A DNA stretch of 15,945 bases from SIG701 sp045577175 (lineage in GTDB: Bacteria > Bacillota > Clostridia > Oscillospirales > CAG-272). Location: the NCBI GenBank assembly GCA_045577175.1, contig JAZNHT010000052.1:1-15945 (forward strand). The letters run 5' to 3'. Under the pieces are notes generated by a model that was not told where the DNA came from, ran no database searches, and saw only the letters and a program-made list of their open reading frames with translations. A program made the position numbers and the translations under genes. How positions within the stretch are numbered: the first letter of the stretch is position 1; each line of letters starts with the position of its first letter. This document shows, one piece after another, positions 7,425 through 13,461 of the stretch.

Positions 7425-7909
7425 TGGCGAAAGAGGTCAAAACCAACGCGATGCGCCGCCTCGATGCGGCGAAAATCCCTTATGAAACGGTCTCCTACGA
7501 GGTGGACGAGAGCGATCTCAGCGGTACGCATATCGCCGAGGTGCTCTCGCTCCCCGATGCCGGATGCTTGTTCAAAACGCTCGTGACGAAGGGCGCGCAC
7601 GGCGGATATTTCGTGTTCTGCATCCCTGTGGAATACGAGCTCGATCTGAAGCGGTGCGCCGTCTGCGCAGGCGAAAAGAGCGTGGAGATGATCCCCGTGA
7701 AGGATCTTCTGCCGCTGACGGGCTACATTCGCGGCGGCTGCTCGCCGATCGGGATGAAAAAGCAGTTTCCGACCTTCATCGACGAAAGCGCGCTTCTGTA
7801 CGACAAAATCTACGTAAGCGCGGGGCAGCGCGGGCTCCAGCTGATTCTGCCGCCCTCCGTGCTGATCGATTTTGTCGGCGCAAAAACCGCCGATCTGACC
7901 GCAAGATAA
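7424..7909 (+). CDS. ybaK: YbaK/EbsC-type Cys-tRNA(Pro) deacylase
   Basis: The product has 161 residues, the normal length for stand-alone YbaK proteins. These hydrolyse cysteine wrongly attached to tRNA-Pro. Family hallmarks are visible: N-terminal KTNAMRRLDAAKIPYE, CLFKTLVTK with the conserved lysine, DLKR, the GYIRGGCSPIGMKK block (around 104-117) and VSAGQRGLQL near the end. Start and stop of the upstream gene overlap (TGATG), so translation is coupled to the dehydrogenase gene. No metabolic link between the two is known to me. A bidirectional terminator follows 6 bases after the stop. A tRNA-Pro gene lies about 7.7 kb away; this is probably coincidence. Confidence 0.95.
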   Translation: MAKEVKTNAMRRLDAAKIPYETVSYEVDESDLSGTHIAEVLSLPDAGCLFKTLVTKGAHGGYFVFCIPVEYELDLKRCAVCAGEKSVEMIPVKDLLPLTGYIRGGCSPIGMKKQFPTFIDESALLYDKIYVSAGQRGLQLILPPSVLIDFVGAKTADLTAR

Positions 7910-7914
7910 CGAAA

Positions 7915-7950
7915 CAAAAAAGCGGCTTGCCGAAGGCAAGTCGCCTTTTT
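7915..7950. terminator. Bidirectional terminator between convergent genes
   Basis: GCGGCTTGCC (7922-7931), loop GAA, GGCAAGTCGC (7935-7944) with one G-T pair, T run 7946-7950 on the plus strand and A run 7916-7921 giving a T run on the minus strand. It serves the deacylase gene and the FHA-protein gene. Confidence 0.9.
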
Positions 7951-7960
7951 ATGCGGATAT

Positions 7961-9547
7961 TTATGCGTTGTCGTTGATCTTTTCGGCGATGGCTCTGCCG
8001 GCACCGATCGCTGCTACGAAGAAGCCGAGGGGGACGGCGATCGCAAGTTTCAGGTTCAGCACGATCAGCATACCGATACAGCTGCTGCAATCAGAAACGG
8101 AGAGAACATCTCCCAGCAGAATCCATCCGGGAATGGCGAAGCCGATCATGGCGATGATGAGACCGGTTTCTCCGAATATGCCTACCAGTATGCCGATGAC
8201 TCCCAAAAAGAGACCGCCCATGATAAAGGAGAACAGAATCGCCATGATGATGTATCCGGCGCGGGACGCGAGAAATTTGCGGAAGCCGCTCTTATACGTC
8301 ACGTCGGAGATGTCATCGAAGTCAATCTCCTCGACCGGCTTCGGCGTCGGCTTCGGAGCCGGTGCGGGTGTCGGCTTGGGAGCTGGTGCGGGTGTCGGCT
8401 TCGGTGCCGGTGCGGGTGTCGGCTTTGTGTCGGACGCATCGCTGAACGTCTCGCCCGAATCGAGAATGGACTGAATCTGGGACTGAAGCGCGGCGAGCGC
8501 GGGATCCATTTCTTCCTTGTCTGCTTCTTTCACCGCGGTCGGCGTCGGCTTGGGTGTCGGTGCGGGTGTCGGCTTCGGCGTCGGTGCCGGTGCAGGCTTG
8601 GGAGCCGGTGCCGGTGCAGGCTTCGGTGCAGGTGCAGGTGTCGGTGTCGGCTTTGTGTCGGATGCATCGCTGAACGTCTCGCCCGAATCGAGAATGGACT
8701 GAATCTGGGACTGAAGCGCGGCGAGCGCGGGATCCATTTCTTCCTTGTCTGCTTCTTTCGCCGCGGTCGGCGTCGGCTTGGGAGCCGGTGCGGGTGTCGG
8801 CTTGGGAGCCGGTGCGGGTGTCGGCTTGGGAGCCGGTGCCGGTGCAGGTGTCGGCGCAGAATCTGTCGGTTTTGCCGCTTCCTTTGCGGGAGCAGGCGTC
8901 GGCTTCGGAGTCGGCGGCATGGGCGAATAGGTGATCGGCTTCAGGGCGGTGGTAAGATTGTTGATATACAGCGCGGCGGACGTGTACACGATACGGTAAT
9001 GTGTTGTGGAGATGACGTCCTTCTCGTGCATATCCACGCTGCCCAAAAGCTGTTTTTTATTCACGTAGACGGAAGAATACATATCGGGTGACTGCGCGGA
9101 CAGCTTGTATGTACCGCCGACACGGTCGAGTCGGAGATTGGCGGGGGCGAGAACGGTATTCAGCTTATCCCACGCGGAGGCGGGGATTTTGACCCACGAG
9201 TCGGAATATTCCTCCGAGGCAAACAGGATCAGTACGCCGTCCGTGTCTGCGCCGATACGGATATAATCGTCCAGATCGACGATGGCGTTCTGCACCTCGG
9301 CATCATTGTAGAGCGTACCGCCGCCGATGTCGCGAACCTGCCAGTATCCTTCATTCAGGATCAGCTGTCCGTGCGACGGAGAAACGTGTTCGGATGTCAG
9401 CCTTATGTCACTGTACGAGCTGCTGCCGTAGGAACGGGTGGCGCTTTTTCCCATTTCCACCTGCACAAGCTGCGGTGCCCGGGCTGCATCAAAGATAAAG
9501 AGCGAGTATTTTTGTCCGCTCTGCTCGGCTTTTCGTCGGAATGCCAT
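7961..9547 (-). CDS. FHA-domain protein with proline-rich repeats and C-terminal membrane segments
   Basis: The product has 528 residues. Residues about 28-105 look like an FHA (phosphothreonine-binding) domain: RSYGSSSYSDIRL, VSPSHGQL, then GTLYNDAEV. Residues 135-195 look like a second, degenerate FHA fold (SVYVNKKQLLGSVDMHEKDVI). Residues about 210-402 are PTPAPAPK-type repeats interrupted twice by an acidic block (DKEEMDPALAALQ..., 267-302 and 343-378). An acidic stretch VEEIDFDD follows, then three or four membrane segments (roughly 431-455, 460-481, 490-515). The FHA end should be cytosolic. The proline region may be a spacer or wall-spanning arm; topology is unclear. The start at 9547 has GGAGG 5 bases upstream and follows a strong promoter; the longer frame from 9604 is rejected. 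The gene is divergent from the WYL regulator gene. Function is unknown; scaffold or signalling protein is the best guess. Confidence 0.88.
   Translation of the reverse strand: MAFRRKAEQSGQKYSLFIFDAARAPQLVQVEMGKSATRSYGSSSYSDIRLTSEHVSPSHGQLILNEGYWQVRDIGGGTLYNDAEVQNAIVDLDDYIRIGADTDGVLILFASEEYSDSWVKIPASAWDKLNTVLAPANLRLDRVGGTYKLSAQSPDMYSSVYVNKKQLLGSVDMHEKDVISTTHYRIVYTSAALYINNLTTALKPITYSPMPPTPKPTPAPAKEAAKPTDSAPTPAPAPAPKPTPAPAPKPTPAPAPKPTPTAAKEADKEEMDPALAALQSQIQSILDSGETFSDASDTKPTPTPAPAPKPAPAPAPKPAPAPTPKPTPAPTPKPTPTAVKEADKEEMDPALAALQSQIQSILDSGETFSDASDTKPTPAPAPKPTPAPAPKPTPAPAPKPTPKPVEEIDFDDISDVTYKSGFRKFLASRAGYIIMAILFSFIMGGLFLGVIGILVGIFGETGLIIAMIGFAIPGWILLGDVLSVSDCSSCIGMLIVLNLKLAIAVPLGFFVAAIGAGRAIAEKINDNA
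8417..8783 (-). repeat. 228-bp internal duplication in the proline-repeat region
   Basis: 139 bases at 8417-8555 recur at 8645-8783 with 2 mismatches, an offset of exactly 228 bases (76 codons). The duplicated part encodes the acidic block DKEEMDPALAALQSQIQS... Flanking PTPAPAPK codons form shorter degenerate repeats over roughly 8335-8910. Identity at silent positions points to a recent in-frame duplication. Confidence 0.92.
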
Positions 9548-9609
9548 AATATCCTCCGTTGTCACGCTTTTCGATTCTTGCTTTGCCGCGGTGACATGAT
9601 ACAAAATAA

Positions 9610-9638
9610 ATTATACCATCTCTTCTCCGAAAAGTCAA
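9610..9638 (-). promoter_or_regulatory. Promoter of the FHA-protein gene
   Basis: On the minus strand: TTGACT (9633-9638), a 17-base spacer, TATAAT (9610-9615). Eleven of 12 core bases match the consensus. The leader is about 55 bases. Confidence 0.88.
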
Positions 9639-9668
9639 TGCAATTTTATGCATACGGGCACCGTATTC

Positions 9669-9697
9669 TTGCAATTGTGCACGAATTGTGCTATACT
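9669..9697 (+). promoter_or_regulatory. Promoter of the WYL regulator gene, with a direct repeat in the spacer
   Basis: TTGCAA (9669-9674), a 17-base spacer ending TGC (extended -10), TATACT (9692-9697). The octamer AATTGTGC occurs at 9673-9680 and again at 9684-9691, 11 bases apart, one helical turn. This is a candidate operator, possibly for autoregulation; that part is inference. Confidence 0.75.
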
Positions 9698-9767
9698 TGA
9701 CAAAAAAGCGCCGGGACAGGCTTTGCTTGAACGGGACATCCCCTCGTCCGGGCAGAAGGGTATAATC

Positions 9768-10790
9768 ATGTCGGAGAATATACGGTGTTCAGAGAAAAAA
9801 GATTCGTTTACGGAGAATACAAAGCAGTACCGTGCGCTGGAAATTTTCTTCCGCAGTCTCAGGGGAGAGGATATTTCCGTTCGTGCGCTTGCGAGGGAAT
9901 ACGGTGTTTCCACAAAAAGCGTGTCGCGTACCGTCGGTGAGCTGAAGGCATTTTTGGCCGATCACAGAGACCTCGTCGGCAATACGGAGCTTTTGTATTC
10001 GCATCAGGATAAGTGCTACCGATTGCAGATGGATGAATTTCTGACGAACAGGGAGCTGTTCGCGCTCGTGGAGGACATGATCGGCTCGCGTGCATTTTCA
10101 AAAACGGAGCTGCTCGCGCTGACAGAAAAGCTGAAGCGCATGACGACGGTGGAGGATCGCCCGCGCCTCAGCGATTTGATCCGCAAGGAGATCTACCGCT
10201 ATCCCGAGGTGAAGCACGACTGCGAGAGTGTGCAGGAGCGGCTCTGGCAGCTTGTCGGCTGTATCGGCGAGCGGCGGGAAATTTCGGTTGAATATTACCG
10301 CATGGACAGAAGCTGGGTGACGCACCGCTTGCGTCCTGCCTCGGTCATGTTTACGGATTATTATTTTTATCTGATCGCATTCAAGGCGGACGGCAGCGAT
10401 AAGCCTTGCTATTTCCGCATAGATCGCATCAAGCGCATCACGGAGCACCGCCGCTGTCTCACGAAAGAGGAGATGCCGGAATTTGACGAGGGACTACTCC
10501 GCCGCCGCAGTCTGTTCATGTGGCCTGGACCGCTTCGGACGATTCGGTTTGTATTCAGCGGTCCGTCCGTGCAGGCGGTGCTCGATAAGCTGCCGACGGC
10601 AAAGATTATTGAGCGGCAAGGGAATAACCGCTATCTCATCGAGGCGGAGACGTACGGGGACGGCATCAAAATGTGGCTGCTCAGCCAGGGCAGCTGGGCG
10701 AAGGTTGTTTCTCCCGACGAATTTGTGCGTGAGATGCGGTGCGAGATTGAAAAAATGCAGAAGATGTATACGGAAGACGGAGGAGAATGA
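9768..10790 (+). CDS. WYL-domain transcriptional regulator
   Basis: The product has 340 residues. Residues about 20-75 hold a helix-turn-helix of the kind found before WYL domains (ISVRALAREYGVSTKSVSRTVGELK). A helical middle part follows, then a WYL domain at about 170-235 (ISVEYYRMD, HRLRPASVMFTDYYFYLIAF, CYFRIDRIKRI) with the conserved Arg217, Asp219 and Arg220 near the ligand pocket. The C-terminal part (245-335) matches the usual WYL C-terminal extension (IRFVFSG, WLLSQGSWAKVVSP). WYL regulators bind nucleic-acid or nucleotide-type ligands and often control defence or stress genes (family knowledge). The start at 9768 has AAGGG 8 bases upstream; the longer frame from 9648 begins upstream of the promoter and is rejected. 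It is divergent from the FHA-protein gene and lies 90 bases before the activase remnant. Its target is unknown. Confidence 0.93.
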   Translation: MSENIRCSEKKDSFTENTKQYRALEIFFRSLRGEDISVRALAREYGVSTKSVSRTVGELKAFLADHRDLVGNTELLYSHQDKCYRLQMDEFLTNRELFALVEDMIGSRAFSKTELLALTEKLKRMTTVEDRPRLSDLIRKEIYRYPEVKHDCESVQERLWQLVGCIGERREISVEYYRMDRSWVTHRLRPASVMFTDYYFYLIAFKADGSDKPCYFRIDRIKRITEHRRCLTKEEMPEFDEGLLRRRSLFMWPGPLRTIRFVFSGPSVQAVLDKLPTAKIIERQGNNRYLIEAETYGDGIKMWLLSQGSWAKVVSPDEFVREMRCEIEKMQKMYTEDGGE

Positions 10791-10816
10791 CCGTTCTGAA
10801 ATAAATCAAATAACTA

Positions 10817-10845
10817 TTGACAAACCTTTTTTTCTTGACTATAAT
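10817..10845 (+). promoter_or_regulatory. Perfect consensus promoter before the activase remnant
   Basis: TTGACA (10817-10822), a 17-base spacer, TATAAT (10840-10845): 12 of 12 matches. The leader to the ATG at 10881 is about 29 bases, with AAAGGA as ribosome binding site. An intact promoter in front of a broken gene suggests recent decay. Confidence 0.92.
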
Positions 10846-10880
10846 AGAGACAAAATTGAGCATCAAAGGACGCTTCGGGT

Positions 10881-11416
10881 ATGATCGGAAACATATGCAG
10901 CATACAGCCCATCTCTGTCCATGACGGCCCCGGCATCCGCACGACGGTGTTTATGAAGGGATGCTCTCTTCGCTGCTTCTGGTGTCACAATCCGGAATCG
11001 CAGGAGAGGGCAAAAACGGTCGCGTATTATCCGCACAAAGGTATCGGCGCGGTGCGTGCGGGACAGCTTGTCCTTTCGCGGAAAACGGGAGGGCGGCATT
11101 TCATACGGAAAAATGTATCCGATGCGGCGCGTGTGCGAGGGAGTGCTTTGCACAAGCGATCGAAGCGATCGGGGAGGAAAGAAAAGCACGGATCAAAGCG
11201 AAGGTTCTTAACACCCGCCGTGGGTACTATCCCGAAGAGCCGAGCGCGCAGATGGATTTTTCGAATCCCACTCATGAACTCATTCGCTCAAAAATCAATG
11301 CTGCCCGTCTCGACAGCTTCCCCATCGAGATTGATGAGAACGATCTTCTTGCCGCGACGGAAATCCTGTGCGCGTGCGTTCGCTACGTGGCGGCGGAGAA
11401 GATGCTGGCGGAATAA
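10881..11416 (+). pseudogene. Remnant of a glycyl-radical-enzyme activating enzyme (PflA-like), frameshifted and internally deleted
   Basis: The N-terminus is diagnostic: ISVHDGPGIRTTVFMKGC and the radical-SAM cluster CSLRCFWC (Cys28, 32, 35). The frame then breaks near 11040-11049. Restoring one T between 11048 and 11049, and a T for G at 11040, would rebuild KCIGCGACGTACPF, the first ferredoxin cluster. The next frame carries the second cluster, KCIRCGACARECF, around 11118-11157. Normal activases continue with a SAM-binding SGGEP core of about 170 further residues. Here that is absent, and an unfamiliar tail (NTRRGYYPEEPSAQMDF ... CVRYVAAEKMLAE) ends at 11416. So the gene has both a frameshift and a large deletion or fusion. 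It cannot make an active enzyme unless the frame is corrected. No glycyl radical enzyme gene is nearby. A terminator follows directly. Confidence 0.82.
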
Positions 11417-11425
11417 AACGAATAC

Positions 11426-11462
11426 AAAAAAGCGTTTACGGATTCCGTAGACGCTTTTGTTT
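11426..11462. terminator. Bidirectional terminator
   Basis: A 12-bp stem AAGCGTTTACGG (11430-11441), loop ATT, CCGTAGACGCTT (11445-11456) with one G-T pair, T-rich on both outer sides. It serves the activase remnant on the plus strand and the membrane-protein operon on the minus strand. Confidence 0.88.
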
Positions 11463-11484
11463 TCCCAACACATGCAATTTCATC

Positions 11485-11557
11485 GTAGGGCGGGGGTACT
11501 TCCGCCGTTTTATACAACACCGCTTTCTAAGACGGCGGCACCAAGGCACCGCCCTAC
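11485..11557. repeat. Small palindromic intergenic repeat
   Basis: GTAGGGCGG...TTCCGCCG (11485-11507) is an imperfect inverted copy of CGGCGGCACC...CCGCCCTAC (11533-11557), with about 25 bases between. Such GTAGGGCGG-type palindromes are common dispersed repeats in Clostridia to my recollection. No gene is present in it. Confidence 0.65.
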
Positions 11558-11612
11558 AAAACAGACCGCATATCTGCCGAAAACAGACAGGGGAATTGAG
11601 ACTTGTTCAAGA

Positions 11613-12368
11613 TCACAGCTTCCCGATAATCTCCGCACGGTGGGATTGGTATTCTTCCTCGGTGATGGCGCCGCTTTCGTAATTTTCCTTCAACGTGCGA
11701 AGGGCTTGTGCGTAATCCACTTTTTGCTCGGGCGGATTGCGGAATTTGTTTTTCAACATAAAAATCAGAAGTGATGCCAACAGGCAACCATACGCAATAC
11801 AGTCTAAAAGATCATTTGTTCCGGAGTAACTTCCCCACGTCCATATTTCGCTCGAGAACAAGTTAGGTCTACCCATATACGGCAATTGCCAACGGATAAA
11901 CCGCACGGTAAAATATAAAGAACGCAGGACAAGAATCAGCTCTACACATACAGCCGTTATCGGAAATGCTTTTTTGCCAAAGCCTGTCAACACGCCAACG
12001 GTCGCAAGGGCAAACAAAACAAACATCAAAAGATAAATGAACGAAAAACCACCATCTGTAAGAATCCATATAAGCGAATTCAGCTGATAAACAGCCAACA
12101 CTCCAAAAACAGCAGGTATAAAGAAAACTTCTTTTTCCGTTCCGTGAAATTTCAGCACATACAAAACCAGCAAGACATATGGTGCCATTATCAACGGAAC
12201 AAGAAGTATGCCGAAATAGATTCTTGACTCATATATGGCATCCCACAAAAACCGCCCTATTTCATAAGGCAAAACCGAAAGCGCTATACATCCCAACGCA
12301 ACAAGAGCCAGTACCGTGACCGCTTTTTTACAGCGGAAATTTTTCGTATCAGACAGATTCCATTTCAT
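11613..12368 (-). CDS. Multi-pass membrane protein with C-terminal SHOCT-like motif
   Basis: The product has 251 residues. About six hydrophobic segments are visible (roughly 16-35, 48-72, 82-104, 108-128, 134-158, 187-206). After a short polar linker, residues 220-249 (YAQALRTLKENYESGAITEEEYQSHRAEI) form a SHOCT motif, the short two-helix module with L..L...GxIT..E[FY] seen at the ends of many membrane proteins. Its role is thought to be oligomerisation or interaction. I do not recognise the membrane part. Its ATG overlaps the TGA of the upstream gene (ATGA), so the two are translationally coupled. Both share the SHOCT-like tail and should act together in the membrane. Base composition is more A/T-rich than in the flanking genes, which could mean acquisition from elsewhere. 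Confidence 0.88.
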   Translation of the reverse strand: MKWNLSDTKNFRCKKAVTVLALVALGCIALSVLPYEIGRFLWDAIYESRIYFGILLVPLIMAPYVLLVLYVLKFHGTEKEVFFIPAVFGVLAVYQLNSLIWILTDGGFSFIYLLMFVLFALATVGVLTGFGKKAFPITAVCVELILVLRSLYFTVRFIRWQLPYMGRPNLFSSEIWTWGSYSGTNDLLDCIAYGCLLASLLIFMLKNKFRNPPEQKVDYAQALRTLKENYESGAITEEEYQSHRAEIIGKL

Positions 12369-12787
12369 TTTCCGCCACCGCTTTTGTCTTTCTCAAGAAT
12401 TTTCTGATACTCCTCCTGGGTAATCAAGCCCTGTACAAGCAATCGATTCAGTTCCGGATTCTCTTCATTCTCCACTGCTTCGCCGACAAAATCGATTTCC
12501 TCTTCCATCATTTCCTCTTCCGCCCGCCTGTTTGCGGCACGTCTCTTTTTGCCGCGTCGGGTGTTTTCTTCAATCTCCGTCAGCTTATCGATAATTTCTC
12601 CGAAGCCGTATAAAAACCAGGACGAAATCCATGCAACAAGTATTCCTGCCGCAGCCAAAAGGAGCGGAAACAATGGATTCTCCATGTTTTCCACAAAAAA
12701 CAGCGCCCACGAACCCAATCCGATAGCTTCTATCCAAAAAATAACTTTCGCCAATCCTTTGATCTTTCCGCCAATGTTCTCAAACAT
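12365..12787 (-). CDS. Small membrane protein with charged linker and C-terminal SHOCT-like motif
   Basis: The product has 140 residues. There are two membrane segments (about 14-32 and 38-62), a basic patch (RRGKKRRAANRR, 77-88), a strongly acidic stretch (EEEMMEEEIDF, 90-100), and a SHOCT-like end (about 111-133, LNRLLVQGLITQEEYQKILEK). The start has an ideal AGGAGG site 7 bases upstream. No separate promoter is visible between this gene and the terminator at 12819-12848, so transcription probably comes by read-through from the promoter at 13028-13056, across the structured RNA. The overlap of its stop with the next start gives an operon of two membrane proteins. Function is unknown. Confidence 0.88.
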   Translation of the reverse strand: MFENIGGKIKGLAKVIFWIEAIGLGSWALFFVENMENPLFPLLLAAAGILVAWISSWFLYGFGEIIDKLTEIEENTRRGKKRRAANRRAEEEMMEEEIDFVGEAVENEENPELNRLLVQGLITQEEYQKILEKDKSGGGK

Positions 12788-12818
12788 ACCTTTGCCTCCT
12801 GAAAATGAAAAATAAAAT

Positions 12819-12848
12819 AAAAAAGTGCGCCAACCGAAGTCAGCGCAC
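12819..12848 (-). terminator. Intrinsic terminator of the structured RNA, ahead of the SHOCT operon
   Basis: On the minus strand GTGCGCTGAC, loop TTCG, GTTGGCGCAC (12848 to 12825): 10 pairs including two G-U, capped by a stable tetraloop, then six T (12824-12819). It sits between the only visible promoter and the start of the membrane-protein operon, so it would attenuate that operon. Confidence 0.92.
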
Positions 12849-13021
12849 CGAAAAACGCAAACCCCGATTGTCGCTCAACAAAACTAAATCAGGGTATTCA
12901 TCATAACCATTTAGTGAGGTCTGCGTTTTTTCCAAACTCACAAAAATAGTTATGACGAAAAAAGGTATAATTATCCCTAAAGAAAAAATACCGCTGATTT
13001 TACTATTCAGTTTTGTTGAGC
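12819..13021 (-). ncRNA. Structured RNA of about 203 nt: free ncRNA or attenuating leader, class not recognised
   Basis: Transcription predicted from the promoter at 13028-13056 starts at 13021, exactly the first base of closing stem P1: 13005-13021 with 12873-12889, 17 bp including one G-U. Inside follow P2 (12987-12997 with 12889-12898; CAG-c-GGUAUU with AAUACC-CUG), a large one-sided internal loop (12955-12986) and P3 (12937-12954 with 12902-12918, 16 bp around a small internal loop). P3's 18-base loop contains AAAAACGCAGAC (12919-12930), which can pair over 12 bp, one G-U, with GUUUGCGUUUUU (12851-12862) downstream of P1: a pseudoknot or an alternative fold. It ends in a UUCG-capped terminator with six U. 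No tmRNA, SRP, RNase P, T-box or 6S signature is obvious. The next gene's ribosome site lies about 20 bases beyond the U run. Confidence 0.75.
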
Positions 13022-13027
13022 ATACCG

Positions 13028-13056
13028 ATTATACCACACTTCTCCCCCGTTGTCAA
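13028..13056 (-). promoter_or_regulatory. Perfect consensus promoter of the structured RNA
   Basis: On the minus strand: TTGACA (13051-13056), a 17-base spacer, TATAAT (13028-13033), 12 of 12 matches. The predicted start is at 13021 (G). Confidence 0.93.
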
Positions 13057-13057
13057 G

Positions 13058-13090
13058 AAAAAACAGCGGACATCATTCTGCGTGATGTCC
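13058..13090 (-). terminator. Terminator immediately upstream of the structured RNA promoter
   Basis: GGACATCA and TGATGTCC (13083-13090 with 13068-13075, perfect 8 bp, 7-base loop) are followed on the minus strand by GCTG and six T (13063-13058). Two bases later the -35 box begins. It would stop minus-strand read-through from the deacetylase operon. Confidence 0.7.
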
Positions 13091-13112
13091 TTAACGGAGA
13101 AAATGCAACAAC

Positions 13113-13149
13113 AAAAAGCTCCCACAGACCAATCAAACGATTTGTGGGA
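13113..13149 (-). terminator. Second terminator-like hairpin in tandem
   Basis: TCCCACA with TGTGGGA (13143-13149 with 13120-13126) encloses a further AATC/GATT pairing, and is followed on the minus strand by GC and five T (13117-13113). It probably helps end transcripts from the deacetylase genes. Confidence 0.6.
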
Positions 13150-13182
13150 AGTTTATTTATATAGGCAGAAGAAGGGGCGAAA

Positions 13183-13329
13183 GAAGGCTCCCTCAGAGAG
13201 GGAGCTGTCAGCGGCGGCTTGCCGCGGCTGACTGAGGGAGAGTGCGCGACAATAAAGCTAAACTGAATCCTAAGTCACGCAGGCTCCTTCCACCACTTCG
13301 TGGTCCCCCTCCCTCTCGGAGGGAGGCTA
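13183..13329. repeat. Palindromic intergenic repeat with inverted ends
   Basis: The left part has outer arms CTCCCTCA/TGAGGGAG around an inner GTCAGC/GCTGAC hairpin with a GC-rich tip (about 13188-13240). The right part has ACCAC-TTC-GTGGT and CCTCCC/GGGAGG hairpins (about 13291-13328). The ends AAGGCTCCCTC (13185 onward) and GGAGGGAGGCT (to 13327) are inverted copies. I recall similar GGCTCCCTC...GAGGGAG repeats from Oscillospirales genomes. A further perfect palindrome, GCATTTGT-AAT-ACAAATGC, lies at 13361-13379. I see no gene between 13150 and 13461. Confidence 0.7.
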
Positions 13330-13461
13330 TAGAGCGTCCTCTGCATTTGTTGCAAGTTTCGCATTTGTAATACAAATGCTGTCGGGCTATGCCCATACCC
13401 CTATTTCAAATTCTCCGATAAGGACAACTCCCTTCCCGTCCGCTGTCTGTTTTCTGTTCCC

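Noticed and set aside
8335..8910. CRISPR-like regular repeats
   Set aside because: These are in-frame codons for Pro/Ala/Lys/Thr repeats in the FHA protein; there are no unique spacers of constant length and no cas genes.
9648..9767. N-terminal extension of the WYL regulator from 9648
   Set aside because: That ATG lies upstream of the -35 box of the gene's own promoter; 9768 has a ribosome site.
12952..13231. Plus-strand ORFs of 70-72 residues over the structured RNA
   Set aside because: They run antisense through stems and the consensus promoter, with no ribosome site or recognisable domain.
13208..13396. 62-residue minus-strand ORF (QHLYYKCETCNKC...)
   Set aside because: It lies wholly inside the palindromic repeat region and lacks a ribosome site; I recall similar spurious ORFs from such repeats.
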